DNA of 64,000 nt from Vesta saturnalis (lineage: Eukaryota > Arthropoda > Insecta > Coleoptera > Lampyridae): NCBI GenBank assembly GCA_036346205.1, contig JARFJB010001987.1, forward strand, positions 3,360,001 to 3,424,000, given 5' to 3'. Made by a program: the position numbers and the translations under genes. This document shows, one piece after another, positions 35,340-47,090 of the stretch. The notes under the pieces were generated by a model. It did not search any database, had not been told where the DNA came from, and worked only from the letters and a program-made list of their open reading frames with translations. How positions within the stretch are numbered: the stretch's first letter is position 1; the number at the start of each line of letters is the position of its first letter.

Positions 35340-36000
35340 CCCTTACAGCCGTTAGAACTAAATTTTGTACCCTATAGGAAACTAGTTATTTTAAAGTTAC
35401 GTCGATATGGGTGACTTCACACATCCCTTACACTCTGCTTAAACAAATTCTTCCTTGTGCTGTCATTAGATGCCAATTATGCGCCGTTAAAATAAAAGTT
35501 TGCGCTTTCATAAAAACTAAGTTATTGCAAAGATTACATCGACAAGACTAACTTCACAGCTGTGAATGAATAAATTAAAATTTTCAGCGCCCCATTGTAA
35601 AAAATACGTTGACACAGCTAACTTGAACCATAAACTTCTATGTAACTCTTTTTTTTTTGTTCTAATGGATTTATTTAAATGTGTTTAAATGAATCTGTTT
35701 ATTTGCTTAATGTGTATTTTTGTTATTTTTTAGTATTATTATTTAATTATATTTATCCAATCTTCTGACATTTTTTTTTATGGTTATGGTTATAAACTGC
35801 TTGTGAGATATTCTAATGTACAAATTCCTATTTAATTTTAAAATTTACGTTTTAAGTTCATAAGGTTGCTTATCCACTACAGTGCATTAATTAAACACCT
35901 TCATGTGCTGTTTAACACAAAACGGTCTAGCATCTAATTAGTGCGCAAGGCAAGATTAATTTTTTACACAAGTTCACGATTGTGAAATTCGCCCTGTCAG
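35340..36000 (-). repeat. Diverged, partly inverted satellite monomers flanking the array
   Basis: GCCAATTATGCGCCGTTAAA at about 35472 is the reverse complement of the satellite phrase TTTAACGGCGCATAATTGGC, and CGTCGATATGGGTGACTTCAC, CATCGACAAGACTAACTTCAC echo the GAAGTTAGCCGTGTTGACG region. From about 35930 (AGTGCGCAAGGC, CACAAGTTCACGATTGTGAAATTCGCCCTG) the orientation is direct. These are old monomers outside the homogenised array. Confidence 0.6.
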
Positions 36001-36005
36001 TGTAA

Positions 36006-39000
36006 TTTTTACTATAACTTTCTTCCTAAAGGAATGTAAAATTTCATTTTAACGGCGCGAAACGGTGCATAGTGAGTGACTAATTATCGCCCAAGATTTG
36101 GAGGTTAGTATTGTTAAATTCCTATAGGGGCGCAAAATTTTATTGTAACGTTGCAAGACGGCGCGTAATGGGCGCCTTATTGCTAAATAAGGAAAACTTG
36201 ATTTATACAATTCACTGCTGTGAAGTTAGCCGTGTTGACGTAACGTGTCGGATAGAGGCGCAAAATTTAGCTTTATATTTGTAAGGATATATAGTTAATC
36301 TTATCAATCTGACTTTTGTAATAACTTATTTCCTATGATAGCGCAGTTTTATTATACCGACACAAAACGGTGAATAATTGGCGCCCAATCACTACATATG
36401 AAGAAATTTTTTACTATAACTTTTTTCCTAAAGGATGTAAAATTTCATTTTAACGGCGCGAAACGGTGCATAGTGAGTGACTAATTATCGCCCAAGATTT
36501 TGAGGTTAGCATTGTTAAATTCCTATAGGGGCGCAAAATTTTATTTTAACGTTGCAAGACGGCGCATAATGGGCGCCTTATTGCTAAATAAGGAAAACTT
36601 GATTTATACAATTCACTGCTGTGAAGTTAGCCGTGTTGACGTAACGTGTCGGATAGAGGCGCAAAATTTAGCTTTATATTTCTAAGGATATGTAGTTAGT
36701 CTTGTCAATCTGACTTTTGTAATAACTTATTTCCTATGATACCGCAGTTTTATTATACCGACACAAAACGGTGAATAATTGGCGCCCAATCACTACATAT
36801 GAAGAAATTTTTTACTATAACTTTTTTCCTAAAGGATGTAAAATTTCATTTTAACGGCGCGAAACGGTGCATAGTGAGTGACTAATTATCGCCCAAGATT
36901 TGGAGGTTAGCATTGTTAAATTCCTATAGGGACGCAAAATTGTATTTTAACGTTGCAAGACGGCGCATAATGGGCGCCTTATTGCTAAATAAACAAAACT
37001 TGATTTATACAATTCACTGCTGTGGCGTTAGCCGTGTTGACGTAACGTGTCGGATAGAGGAGCAAAATTCAGCTTTATATTTGTAAGGATATGTAGTTAG
37101 TCTTGTCAATCTGACTTTTGTAATAACTTATTTCCTATGACAGCGCAGTTTTATTATACCGGCACAAAACGGTGAATAATTGGCGCCCAATCACTGCATA
37201 TGAAGAAATTTTTTACTATAACTTTTTTCCTAAAGGAATGTAAAATTTCATTTTAACGGCGCGAAACGGTGCGTAGTGAGTGACTAATTAACGACCAAGA
37301 TTTGGAGGTTAGCATTGTTAAATTCCTATAGGGGCGCAAAACGTTATTTTAACGTTGCAAGACGGCGCATAATGAGCGCCTTATTGCTAAATAAGGAAAA
37401 CTTGATTTATACAATTCACTGCTGTGGCGTTAGCCGTGTTGACGTAACGTGTCGGATAGAGGCGCAAAATTTAGCTTTATATTTCTAAGCATATGTAGTT
37501 AATCTTATCAATCTGACTTCTGTAATAACTTATTTCCAATGATAGCGCAGTTTTATTATACCGGCACAAAACGGCGAATAATTGGCGTCCAATCACTGCA
37601 TATGAAGAAATTTTTTACTATAACTTTTTTCCTAAAGGAATATAAAATTTCATTTTAACGGCGCGAAACGGTGCATAGTGAGTGACTAATTATCGCCCAA
37701 GATTTTGAGGTTAGCATTGTTAAATTCCTATAGGGGCGCAAAATTTTATTTTAACGTTGCAAGACGGCGCATAATGGGCGCCTTATTGCTAAATAAGGAA
37801 AACTTGATTTATACAATTCACTGCTGTGAAGTTAGCCGTGTTGACGTAACGTGTCGGATAGAGGCGCAAAATTTAGCTTTATATTTCTAAGGATATGTAG
37901 TTAGTCTTATCAATCTGACTTTTGTAATAACTTATTTCCTATGATAGCGCAGTTTTATTATACCGGCACAAAACGGTGAATAATTGGCGCCCAATCACTG
38001 CATATGAAGAAATTTTTTACTATAACTTTTTTCCTAAAGGAATGTAAAATTTCATTTTAACGGCGCGAAACGGTGCATAGTAAGTGACTAATTATCGCCC
38101 AAGATTTGGAGGTTAGCATTGTTAAATTCCCATAAGGGCGCAACATTTTATTTTAACGTTGAAAGACGGCGCATAATGGGCGCCTTATTGCTAAATAAGG
38201 AAAACTTGATTTATACAATTCACTGCTGTGAAGTTAGCCGTGTTGACGTAACGTGTTGGATAGAGGCGCAAAATTTAGTTTTATATTTCTAAGGATATGT
38301 AGTTAGTCTTATCAATCTGACTTTTGTAATAACTTATTTCCTATGATAGCGTAGTTTTATTATACCGGCACAAAACGGTGAATAATTGGCGCCCAATCAC
38401 TGCATATGAAGAAATTTTTTACTGTAACTTTTTTCCTAAAGGAATGTAAAATTTCATTTTAACGGCGCGAAACGGTGCATAGTGAATGACTAATTATCGC
38501 CCAAGATTTGGAGGTTAGCATTGTTAAATTCCTATAGGGGCGCAAAATTTTATTTTAACGTTGCAAGACGGCGCATAATGGGCGCCTTATTGCTAAATAA
38601 GCAAAACTTGATTTATACAATTCACTGCTGTGGCGTTAGCCGTGTTGACCTAACGCGTTGGATAGAGGCGCAAAATTTAGCTTTACATTTCTAAGGATAT
38701 GTAGTTAGTCTTATCAATCTGAGTTTTGTAATAACTTATTTCCTATGATAGCGCATTTTTATTATACCGGCACAAAACGGTGAATAATTGGCGCCCAATC
38801 ACTGCATATGAAGAAATTTTTTACTATAACTTTTTTCCTAAGGGAATGTAAAATTTCATTTTAACGGCGCGAAACGGTGCATAGTGAGTGACTAATTATC
38901 GCCCAAGATTTGGAGGTTAGCATTGTTAAATTCCTATAGGGGCGCAAAATTTTATTTTAACGTTGCAAGACGGCGCATAATGGGCGCCTTATTGCTAAAT

Positions 39001-39220
39001 AAGGAAAACTTGATTTATACAATTCACTGCTGTGAAGTTAGCCGTGTTGACGTAACTTATCGGATAGAGGCGCAAAATTTAGCTTTATATTTCTAAGCAC
39101 ATGTAGTTAGTCTTATCAATCTGACTTTTATAATAACTTATTTCCTATGATAGCGCAGTTTTATTATACCGGCACAAAACGGTGAATAATTGGCGCCCAA
39201 TCACTGCATATGAAGAAATT
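36006..39220. repeat. Satellite array, eight copies of a 401-402-bp higher-order unit
   Basis: The marker AACGGCGCGAAACGGTGC starts at 36051, 36452, 36853, 37255, 37657, 38059, 38461 and 38863: spacings 401, 401, then 402 five times. Copies are nearly identical. Each unit contains four related ~100-bp monomers, each closing with a TTTCCTA(T/A)AGGGGCGC-like phrase and opening with CAAAATTTTATTTTAACG; three of the four keep a GGCGCATAATGGGCGCC-like core and the fourth has lost it. Identical 61-codon frames at 36500-36685 and 37705-37890 are products of the repeat, not genes. Confidence 0.97.
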
Positions 39221-39450
39221 GCTTTACGCAGAAGTTTGCAGTTGTGAAGTTAGACGTGTCAATGTAATTTTAAGGTCCTAGTCAGCGCGTAACGTTTTAT
39301 TTTAAGGGCGGAAATTACCACATAATAAGTGCCTAATTATTGTGCAAGAAAAGATTAGTTTATTGATAAGGTAATGAAGTTAACCAGTGGAGACGAAAAA
39401 TTTTATTTTAGTGGCGCAAAGCGGCGCATGATTCGGGCTTAATTACTAAA
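39221..39450 (+). repeat. Diverged satellite monomers at the right edge
   Basis: After the last full unit, phrases such as GTTGTGAAGTTAGACGTGTC, GGCGGAAATTACCACATAAT and GTGGCGCAAAGCGGCGCATGA show the same monomer family with many differences, in direct orientation, before similarity ends at about 39450. Confidence 0.75.
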
Positions 39451-40250
39451 TAAGAAACCAATGACATCCAACAGTTTGAGGCTCCGTAAAGTTAGCCGTG
39501 TTTACAGAATCTTTTCTACAATTTACATACACAGATTTAAATTACTTTCTTATAAATTAACAAAAATAAAGAAAACAAAACAATTCGTTGTTTTAGCTGA
39601 CATCTCCACTTCCGTAGATTTTGTGCACCGTGAACGCACGCGAAACAGAATAATATACGATTTATTTAATATCTGGAACCGTTTAAATATCATTTAATGT
39701 AAGCACTATTACAAAATCCGCAAAAAATAAGCCTATAATCCTCAAAAATAGAAGGGAAAGTTCGTGGAAAAGGAATTTGTATTTATAAATACGTGTTCCG
39801 TAAATCTCGAGAACAGGGTGCATATATTGCAAACGAATATTGTTGTTAATATTAAAAAGTGTTAGAAAGTAATGTATTTAATAAAATTAATAATAATTTT
39901 TAAATAAACCTATATTTAAACGAAATTATTTAAAAAATAGAATTTCCTGAATTTTTATTACGAAAATAGATAATATGACTTCATCTATCTATTTGTATAA
40001 AAGGTTTACAAAATATTTCTCCTTCACATGCGTAGCAAAGTTTGAGATATTTTAAACCATTACTTTGAGTTATTGAGCTTTATTTAACTTTAAATCACGT
40101 CTTTTAAATCTACTATTTAATATAAAGGAAGTTACTTATAATAAATATTTGGATATTGTCTATAAACAGTTCTGTAAATTATCAAGCCTAGGAAAATAAC
40201 ATAATAAATAGTGATAGTGTGTTTTAATTTAAGAATAAAAAATTACGTAC
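39451..40250. other. Presumed intron start downstream of the receptor exon
   Basis: AT-rich with no domain-bearing frame. On the minus strand it follows the splice donor at 40250-40249. A satellite-edge trace (GTAAAGTTAGCCGTGTTTAC) occurs near 39487. Confidence 0.45.
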
Positions 40251-40904
40251 CTGTCACATAATTGATACCATTCAGTGGGTTGTCCTAATTTGGAAAAAAC
40301 TGGAATTGGCACACCCGTCACAGCAGCAATAATCCACACAATTACTATAATAACGGCCGCAATTTTTTTAGAAAGTCTTGGTCTTAGGGGCCAAATAATT
40401 GCAGTATATCGATCAACACTAATTGCAACCATTGTGTATGCACTAACAAACACAGAAACGGCCTGTGAGTAATTTACAACTGGACATAAAAATCCACCAA
40501 ATGACCAATATTGTTGTAAATAGGAAACTGAAGTAAACGGAACACAAAATATAGTAATTAATATATCACCAACTGCTAAATTCATAATAAAATAATTTGT
40601 GACACTTCTCATTCTTGGCGACGATATCACTATGTAACAAATAATCCCATTACCGAACATTGCCACAACAAATATTATACTGTACATCACATAAACAGTT
40701 CCTTGAAAGTACCAAGAGGTGATCGGATTTGAATCTGTTTCTTCCGGACCACAATTTATAATCGTGGTATAATTGAAGGTAGTCCATGCGTAATCATAAC
40801 TTTCAGTGACACCATTGGCCATTATGAAATTTGTGCACGTGAAAAAAAGTTAAACTTTTCGCTCAACATTGCTAGTTTCGATCATCGCTTTTCCCAATCC
40901 GAAT
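40251..40904 (-). CDS. Neuropeptide GPCR exon, RYamide/NPY-receptor-like (coding 40251-40822)
   Basis: A rhodopsin-class receptor for a peptide ligand at the plasma membrane. ATG at 40822; 190 codons plus two bases are in this exon. Seen: N-glycosylation sequon NYT at residue 17; TM1 about 40-64 with GN at 57-58; TM2 about 76-98 with NLAVGD (Asp 86); Cys 113 at the start of TM3; NYSQAVSVFVSAYT then DRY at 137-139; IIWPLRPR; TM4 about 153-175 with Trp 163; Cys 189 in loop 2, which should pair with Cys 113. NYSQAVSV(F/L)VSAYT(M/L)VAIS and WPL(R/K)PR closely resemble insect RYamide receptors. The exon ends GACAG/GTACGTAA, a strong phase-2 donor; an acceptor TTATTATTACAG precedes 40904, giving about 82 bp of 5' UTR in this exon. 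TM5-7 are not found in the window. Neuropeptide F or other NPY-like receptors are alternatives. Confidence 0.88.
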
Positions 40905-41541
40905 CTGTAATAATAAAAAGCGTCTTACTTTATAACTGTTTCAAAACATCAAATCATTAAAAATAAAAATTTGTGTAAACATTATCAAATTGTTTCGAAA
41001 GTTTACGATCTAAAAAAGCGACAGGTAGTTGTGGTTCACACCCGGCATAACTAAGAAGAAAGTTAGCGCGCGACTATCCTTTAAAAGCTTTCAAGCTTTT
41101 CGTATCACGAATTTGACGTACGCCGACGCAAAAGCTCTAAAATATACCTTTATATGTGGTAAATGCGATTTGATTAATTTATCTGCTACAATTAAATTTT
41201 GGCTTCATTAGTCACATCTCGTCTTTTCATAAGTACTGTAGTAAAGCTTAACTCTTGTGAATTACGTTTTTCTTTCCTTTAAATAAATATTATTTTTAAG
41301 AATTCTTGTTTTATAGTCCGAAAATGAAAGAACTGACAAATATTCGAATTTTAGCTTTATTTTCATTCTGAATGAATGAAATATTAATGTGGAAATAAAC
41401 CTGAAAAATTGATATGCGGCTTTTAGATACGTTATCGCTTTCGAATGCTTTATAATTCTTTAAAAGTACATCTTAAGATACAAAAGGGGCAAAATCGAGA
41501 AATAATTTTGAAATAGTGTGGTTTTTATAGGTAGTCTTTTA
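40905..41541. other. Presumed upstream intron of the receptor gene
   Basis: Begins (minus strand) before the acceptor at 40905. AT-rich, with a chance frame at 41029-41211. No upstream noncoding exon could be identified. Confidence 0.4.
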
Positions 41542-41543
41542 TA

Positions 41544-43672
41544 CAAGGTGATTCTAAAATAGATGGTCAAAATTAGGGAGCTGATGCAGGATAGCAATGC
41601 AAACAAAAAAGTTCCTATCAACTTGGGTCGTAAAACGCACCATTACGGAGATACAGGGTATTTAGTTTTCAATTTGATAAGTTAATTTATTTAATATTTC
41701 CGTTAGTTTTCAATAAATAGCTTTCAAATTTGTAGCATTGCGTATAATTCTTATGCCGAATAACATGGTTTATCTAATTTCAATGTATCGTGCAGATGGC
41801 GTTAGTTTCCGCATATTTTTGCGGTTAAAAATGACGTAACTTTTTTCTAACAAAAAGTATCAACTTATCAAAGGCACGATTGAATTCTGCGATCAATATT
41901 GCATAAAAAAGGTATACCTTATTGAGCTCGCTATCTGTAACCATTTCCGAATAAAACTCAATTTCACATTTCAATTCTCAATTATTGGTATTATTACAAT
42001 TCAGAGAAGTCAGTAGAATATTATTGAAATAAATGATTATAAACAGATTTAACAGAAAATATGAATAAATTACCGATAATGATATCATTTCAATTCTCAA
42101 AGTGTCCTCCATTTTCCTGTATACACTGTTGCAGTCTTCTCATAAGTGAAAATATTACACACATGTTAAATTACAATGCCTCTCTACACATTTTCTGACT
42201 ATGTTGATATGCTGCTAGTGTTGGGCGAATGTCTTGAAGTGCATAGGCTGCTGTGAGACGGTACAGTGAAAAATATCCCAGAAGAAATCTGCCTAATTAT
42301 AAAACATTTCTGTCTACTGAACGCCGCTTACGTGAAAGTGGAACTTTGAAGCCTCATACTGCTGATAGGGGAAGACGAAGGACGGTGAGATCAGTTGCAA
42401 ATGAGGAGAATATTTTGAATTTTATTGAAGATAATCCCACAGTTAGTACTAGGCGTGTGTCACTACCAGTTGTTAGGAGAGTTTCAAAAGAACAACAATT
42501 GCATCCGTACCATTACCAAGTCCAGGATATTTTGCCAGGTGATAGACCCATACGCATGAGATTTTGTGGATTGCTCCTGAGGAGGCATGAATTTCAAATA
42601 TCATCTTTAGCGATGAGGCTATTTTCACCAGAAACGGAGTGTTTAACATGCATAATGAACATGTTTGGGCCGATGAGAATCCGCATGCCAGAAAAACTAC
42701 TCATTACCAACATTCTTTCAAAATTAATGTCTGGGCTGCAACACTTGGGACTGAACTTCTAAGCTACCGCATTTTCCAAGGTAAGTTAACCGGAGAAACG
42801 TACCACGTTTCTGGGGCCCTTCCCCATTTTAGTCGACAGTGTCATATATGGCTATCCGAAAATTTTCCAAATCAATGGATAGGGCAAGGCAATGAGGCTC
42901 CTTTAATTTGGCCCCCTAGGCCACCAGATCTCAATCCTATGGATTTTAATGTTTGGGGACAAGTGAAAAATAAAGTATATGCTCAGTTGATTGAAACTGT
43001 TGAGGAACTGCGCCAGCGAATTGAAGAAGCTTTCAAAGAAATAGTACAAGAGCAAAGACTAAATCGTGAAGTATTTTCACTTATGAGAAAACTGCAACAG
43101 TGTATACAGGAAAATGGAGGACACTTTGAGAATTGAAATAATATCATTATCGGTAATTTATTAATATTTTCAGTTTAATCTGTTTATAATCATTTATTTC
43201 AATAATATTCTACTGACTTCTCCGAATTGTAAATAATACCAATAATTGAGAATTGAAATGTGAAATTGAGTTTTATTCAGAAATGGTTACAGATAGAGTA
43301 TACCTTTTTTATGCAATATTGATCGCAGAATCCAATCGTGCCTTTGAAAAGTTAATACTTTTTGTTAGAAAAAAGTTATGTCATTTTTAACCACAAAAAT
43401 ATGCGGCAACTAGCGCCATCTGCACGATACATTGAAATTAGATAAATCGCGTTATTCGGCATAAGAATTATAGGCAATGCTACAAATTTGAAAGCTATTT
43501 ATTTAAAACTAATGGAAATATTAAATAAATTAACTTATCAAATTGAAAACTAAACACCCTGTATGTCCGTAATGGTGCGTTTTATGACCCAAGTTGATAA
43601 GAACTTTTTTTGTTTGCATTGCTATCTTGCATCAGCTCCCTAATTTTGACTACCTATTTTAGAATCACCTTG
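41544..43672 (+). mobile_element. Tc1/mariner-like transposon with ~600-bp TIRs
   Basis: Ends CAAGGTGATTCTAAAATAG (41544) and its complement ending CACCTTG (43672), flanked by TA on both sides (41542-41543 and 43673-43674). The inverted repeats extend from the ends to about 42155 and from about 43070, so they include the last ~20 codons of the transposase gene and its complement. Length 2129 bp. It inserted between the receptor exon and a Tc1 remnant. The transposase is frameshifted, so mobility would need a helper. Confidence 0.9.
42176..43135 (+). pseudogene. Mariner-like transposase (DUF4817 type), frameshifted
   Basis: ATG at 42176 starts MPLYTFSDYVDMLLVLGECL, the DUF4817 helix-turn-helix; after a frameshift near 42240 it continues RRYSEKYPRRNLPNYKTFLS, ESGTLKPHTADRGRRRTVRS and NFIEDNPTVSTRRVS. 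A second frameshift region precedes NIIFSDEAIFTRNGVFNMHN with the first catalytic Asp, then HVWADENPHA and INVWAATLG. The second catalytic site reads HVSGALPHFSRQ where relatives have QDGAPPHF, so that Asp is lost. The third is present in PPDLNPMDFNVWG. The protein closes with QQCIQENGGHFEN at 43135. Inactive by both frameshift and active-site loss. Confidence 0.88.
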
Positions 43673-43844
43673 TATAATGGTCTACTTTCAGTGGAAATAT
43701 TACAGGTTTACAACTTTAAAAGCAGTATAACGCATGCAAAAGCACAATACTATTTAAGAAGAATATCATGACCTCAATTATGATTTAGAATGCCAAAACT
43801 AGTTTCATACTAATTTGTATGTGAAAAAATATACTGGCCCCCAT

Positions 43845-44520
43845 AAATAAATGAACACCCAGTATACACTGATGTATTTTAATGAAATTTTCAGAAAACG
43901 TGTATGTTATTCCCATTAATAAACAATGAAAATTTTAGCAAGACACAAGACAAACATTATTAACACTATAATACATCGACCTCTGTTCTTCACACATTCA
44001 GCTAGCCGATTGGGTATAGTTGAAATGAGTGAATATATGCTATCCCACGCTTCTAAAATTCGTTGTTGAAGGGCATCTACATTGTTTAGGAATGACTGTA
44101 AATCATTTATTCTCCGTCCTACCATATCCCACAAATATTCGATTGGTGATAAGCCTGCCGAACGAAAAGGCATGGAAGCTGATCAACATTAGCAGTATTT
44201 AAAAACTCCATAGCAACCCTTGCGGTATGCGGCCGTGCATTATCTTGCTGAAATTTGGATTTTCTATTTCTTGCAGATATGGCAGTAATACTGGTTCAAG
44301 AACTTTGTTAGTGTACCGATTTGCATTTAATGTTCCCTCAATAACTACTAGAGGAGATCTGCTTCCATGGCAGATAGCCCCCACTCCAATCAAACCTTTA
44401 GTGAGAGCAGTGTGTCATACGCAAATTGTGTCTTTCTCCAGTATTATAGGCTACATACTCACTAGAGCATCCAGCCTGTAAAGGCAATTTGTGCCACGGC
44501 ATAGCTCTGTGGTGTGGGCG
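43845..44520 (-). pseudogene. Tc1 (DD34E-type) transposase remnant
   Basis: On the minus strand: MIGVGAICHGSRSPLVVIEG, LNANRYTNKVLEPVLLPYLQ, then in another frame FQQDNARPHTARVAMEFLNT with the second catalytic Asp, and SAGLSPIEYLWDMVGRRIND with the SP-IE motif that carries the catalytic Glu. The protein ends near 43916. About 50 bp further on, ATACTGGGTGTTCATTTATT (minus strand, from about 43864) resembles a Tc1 terminus. Frames shift at least twice; the N-terminal half is missing. The other end is cut off next to the piggyBac insertion at 44531. Confidence 0.85.
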
Positions 44521-44926
44521 GGGTTCTTACTTAACCCTTCACTGCGCAATGTATTAAATATGAGACGTCACGTCATTTTCTTTAAGAAACGTAACTAAAA
44601 TTGATATATGTGCTCGAAGCGCATTGTATCATATTTACGACACCTTTATACACTCGTTACTTAAGGACTTTAGCCGGTTTGGTGGCGTTCGTAAAACTTT
44701 GAATCTGCACATTCTGCATTCTGTCTTTTTGCAGTAAACACGTCCTAACATTCGTACTCTTTATTTATTCTAATTTTGTTATACATCAAAGTCTTTCATT
44801 GTGGTGTAATTTATAAAAGTAAGATCTTTATTTTCATGTAAAACAAGGGTGATTTACTCCTTTATTTTTCGATAGATATCTGGTATTTCTTGGATGTTTC
44901 AAATTCGATACATAGCGTTTTGAAAC

Positions 44927-45372
44927 ATGTCTTCGAATAGAAAATGTCTAACGCAAGCTGAATTGGAATAATGCATAGCACATCTATCTGATAGTGAGGA
45001 TGACTTTGATATTTCCGATGCTAATGAAGTTGAATTTGATTTGGAACATATTCCTATTGAGTTTGAAGATGGCGTTGTGTTATTTGAGGAAGAGGAGGAA
45101 AGTGATACTGAGGATGTAGAGGCAGAAATTAGTGCAACAGCGGCATACGATAAAGAACTTGATACAAATGAATGTAATAAAGACGCGAATAGTGAAAGTT
45201 CAACTGCGAGTAGCCAAATTGAATCTAATAAACGCAAAAAAGATAAGAAATTTAATGTCTTATGGAAAAAGGGAAATTTAGTTTTGTATGACCAGACTAA
45301 ACGATTCAAGGGAAATGATCGACTTGGAGTAAATTTGATAAACTTAGATACTCACATTGTAACAACCTTTTT
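44927..45372 (+). pseudogene. piggyBac transposase N-terminal part
   Basis: ATG at 44927 gives MSSNRKCLTQAELE, a TAA stop, then in the same frame HLSDSEDDFDISDANEVEFD and a long acidic stretch (LFEEEEESDTEDVEAE), a serine-rich linker, NKRKKDKKFNVLWKKGNLVL and KRFKGNDRLGVNLINLDT. An acidic, low-complexity N-terminus before the catalytic fold is usual for piggyBac proteins. Similarity ends near 45372 where the insert begins. About 90 residues of the family's usual sequence are missing between this part and 47091. Confidence 0.75.
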
Positions 45373-45915
45373 TTGTGGTTGTATTAAAAAGTACATTAAT
45401 TTAAGAATCGTTTATTTATTTTTTTATTTTTATGATTGTGGACCTGAACAGGCTAAATAAGGCCTATCGTGCTAAAGCACTCAGGAACACTTAGGAGGAT
45501 GGATAGAGGGATAATGAATTGCCAATAGATGCCTATGAACAGCTACCTTAAATTTTCTCATAAGTGAGAGGAAAACAGGAACTAGGGAGAGAAAACAGGA
45601 ACTAGGGCGTATTATTAGAAAAGTTTTTAATTATTAATATGTAGAATTGAGAATGGCAATTTATATACATTTCCTAGAACAAATCTTTTGGGTGTAATAT
45701 TTCATAGAGTTATCCGCGCAACGCAAGAAAACCTTTAGGTGGAATACACTTGAGTTATTCTGAAAGTTTTTTTTTTTAATTCACTTAATGCTGAATGTTA
45801 CAGCAGTAAGCATGATTTTTACCTAATTTTTTATATTTGGTGCCATCAGATTTTGGTGGTAAGTTATTTTCTAATTCATTATATTTAAAACTAAAGCATT
45901 TGTTTGTTTTTTAGG

Positions 45916-45990
45916 CACCTTTTAAGTACTCACCTTTTAAGTACTCACCTTTTAAGTACTCACCTTTTAAGTACTCACTTTTAAGTACCC
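45916..45990. repeat. Five 15-bp tandem units
   Basis: CACCTTTTAAGTACT is repeated exactly four times (45916-45975), followed by one variant unit CACTTTTAAGTACCC. Confidence 0.95.
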
Positions 45991-46481
45991 ACTTTTACTT
46001 ACTTTGCACTTAGTTTGCAATTATTTTACTCATATTTTTTTTAATGCATACTTTTATATGGCATTTTTATAATAATTATTTTTAATGGCACGTATAAGTC
46101 AGTAATTTACTAATCTATTTTCTGATTTAAATGGCAATTTTTACTTGAATTACATTTTACAACACAAGTTCTACATACCTTTATAAATAAATTTGGCGAA
46201 TTAAACTTCAAAGAAATTCAATAAAGTTATGGACACAATATATAAAGGGAAATAAGCAAGACATTGACCTAACCAAGTTCACCATTCTGCTTCATAGTTA
46301 CCAGTTGCAGTTTATGTACCGAACGTTCAAAGGTAATGTTTTTATATAATTTTAGAATAGTATAAGACTTCTGATTTTTAACCTTTTCATTCAGATATTA
46401 AATAAACTTAAGTATATCATGTTATTTTATTTTCATTTTGATAAATTGTTTATTATTATTCCTTAACTAGGTTTTGTTGTT

Positions 46482-46483
<2 letters not shown>

Positions 46484-46544
<61 letters not shown>
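46484..46544. repeat. (TA)n microsatellite
   Basis: Uninterrupted 61-bp TA run within the piggyBac insert. Confidence 0.97.
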
Positions 46545-46546
<2 letters not shown>

Positions 46547-46926
46547 TTTTTTCATAATTTTTAGTTAACACTTTTTTATGAATTAAGTATAAGTGAAAAT
46601 AATTAAGCTTATGAGAAGCAGGCAGTATTTCAGGTATATTAATTAAACTCTAAATTAGAACTCTCCCTATCTCAATCTACCGTTGAGCCGACGGCAGTAG
46701 CGATTGTTATTTGGTAATATTTTTTTTATTAATTAAAATTATTTGATCAATTACAAATTACTGATTACATTAGAATTCCCCCTATTACATCTTCCGTTTG
46801 AAGCTAGTTGTTATAACATATTCTTTCTTCACATATTTTTTCGATGTCCAACTCTTGAAAAAAATTTTTGACGAATCTACAAATTACAACGAAAATAATT
46901 TCGATTTCAGATTTACAGAAATACCT

Positions 46927-46930
<4 letters not shown>

Positions 46931-47007
<77 letters not shown>

Positions 47008-47024
47008 GTGTGCGTGTGCGTGTG

Positions 47025-47064
<40 letters not shown>

Positions 47065-47081
47065 TGTGTGTGTGTGTGTGT
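46931..47081. repeat. Compound (TA)n (GTGC)n (GT)n microsatellite
   Basis: TA repeats to 47004, then GTGTGCGTGTGCG leading to about ten GTGC/GCGT units and a GT tail. It makes several spurious frames (IYIY, CVCV, RACV). Confidence 0.95.
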
Positions 47082-47090
47082 CTATCGTTC

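Larger units (their letters stand above)
45373..47090. other. Insert within the piggyBac transposase gene
   Basis: AT-rich with no recognisable protein. It contains five 15-bp units CACCTTTTAAGTACT at 45916-45990, two (TA)n tracts (46484-46544 and 46931-47004), a (GTGC)n/(GT)n run to about 47081, and a duplicated ~110-bp phrase (ATTAGAACTCTCCCTATCTC at about 46655 and ATTAGAATTCCCCCTATTAC at about 46770). No terminal repeats or target duplication could be defined. Confidence 0.6.

Noticed and set aside
36500..37890. Two identical 61-codon frames
   Set aside because: They are the same position in two satellite units, and other units carry disrupting changes; no protein feature is present.
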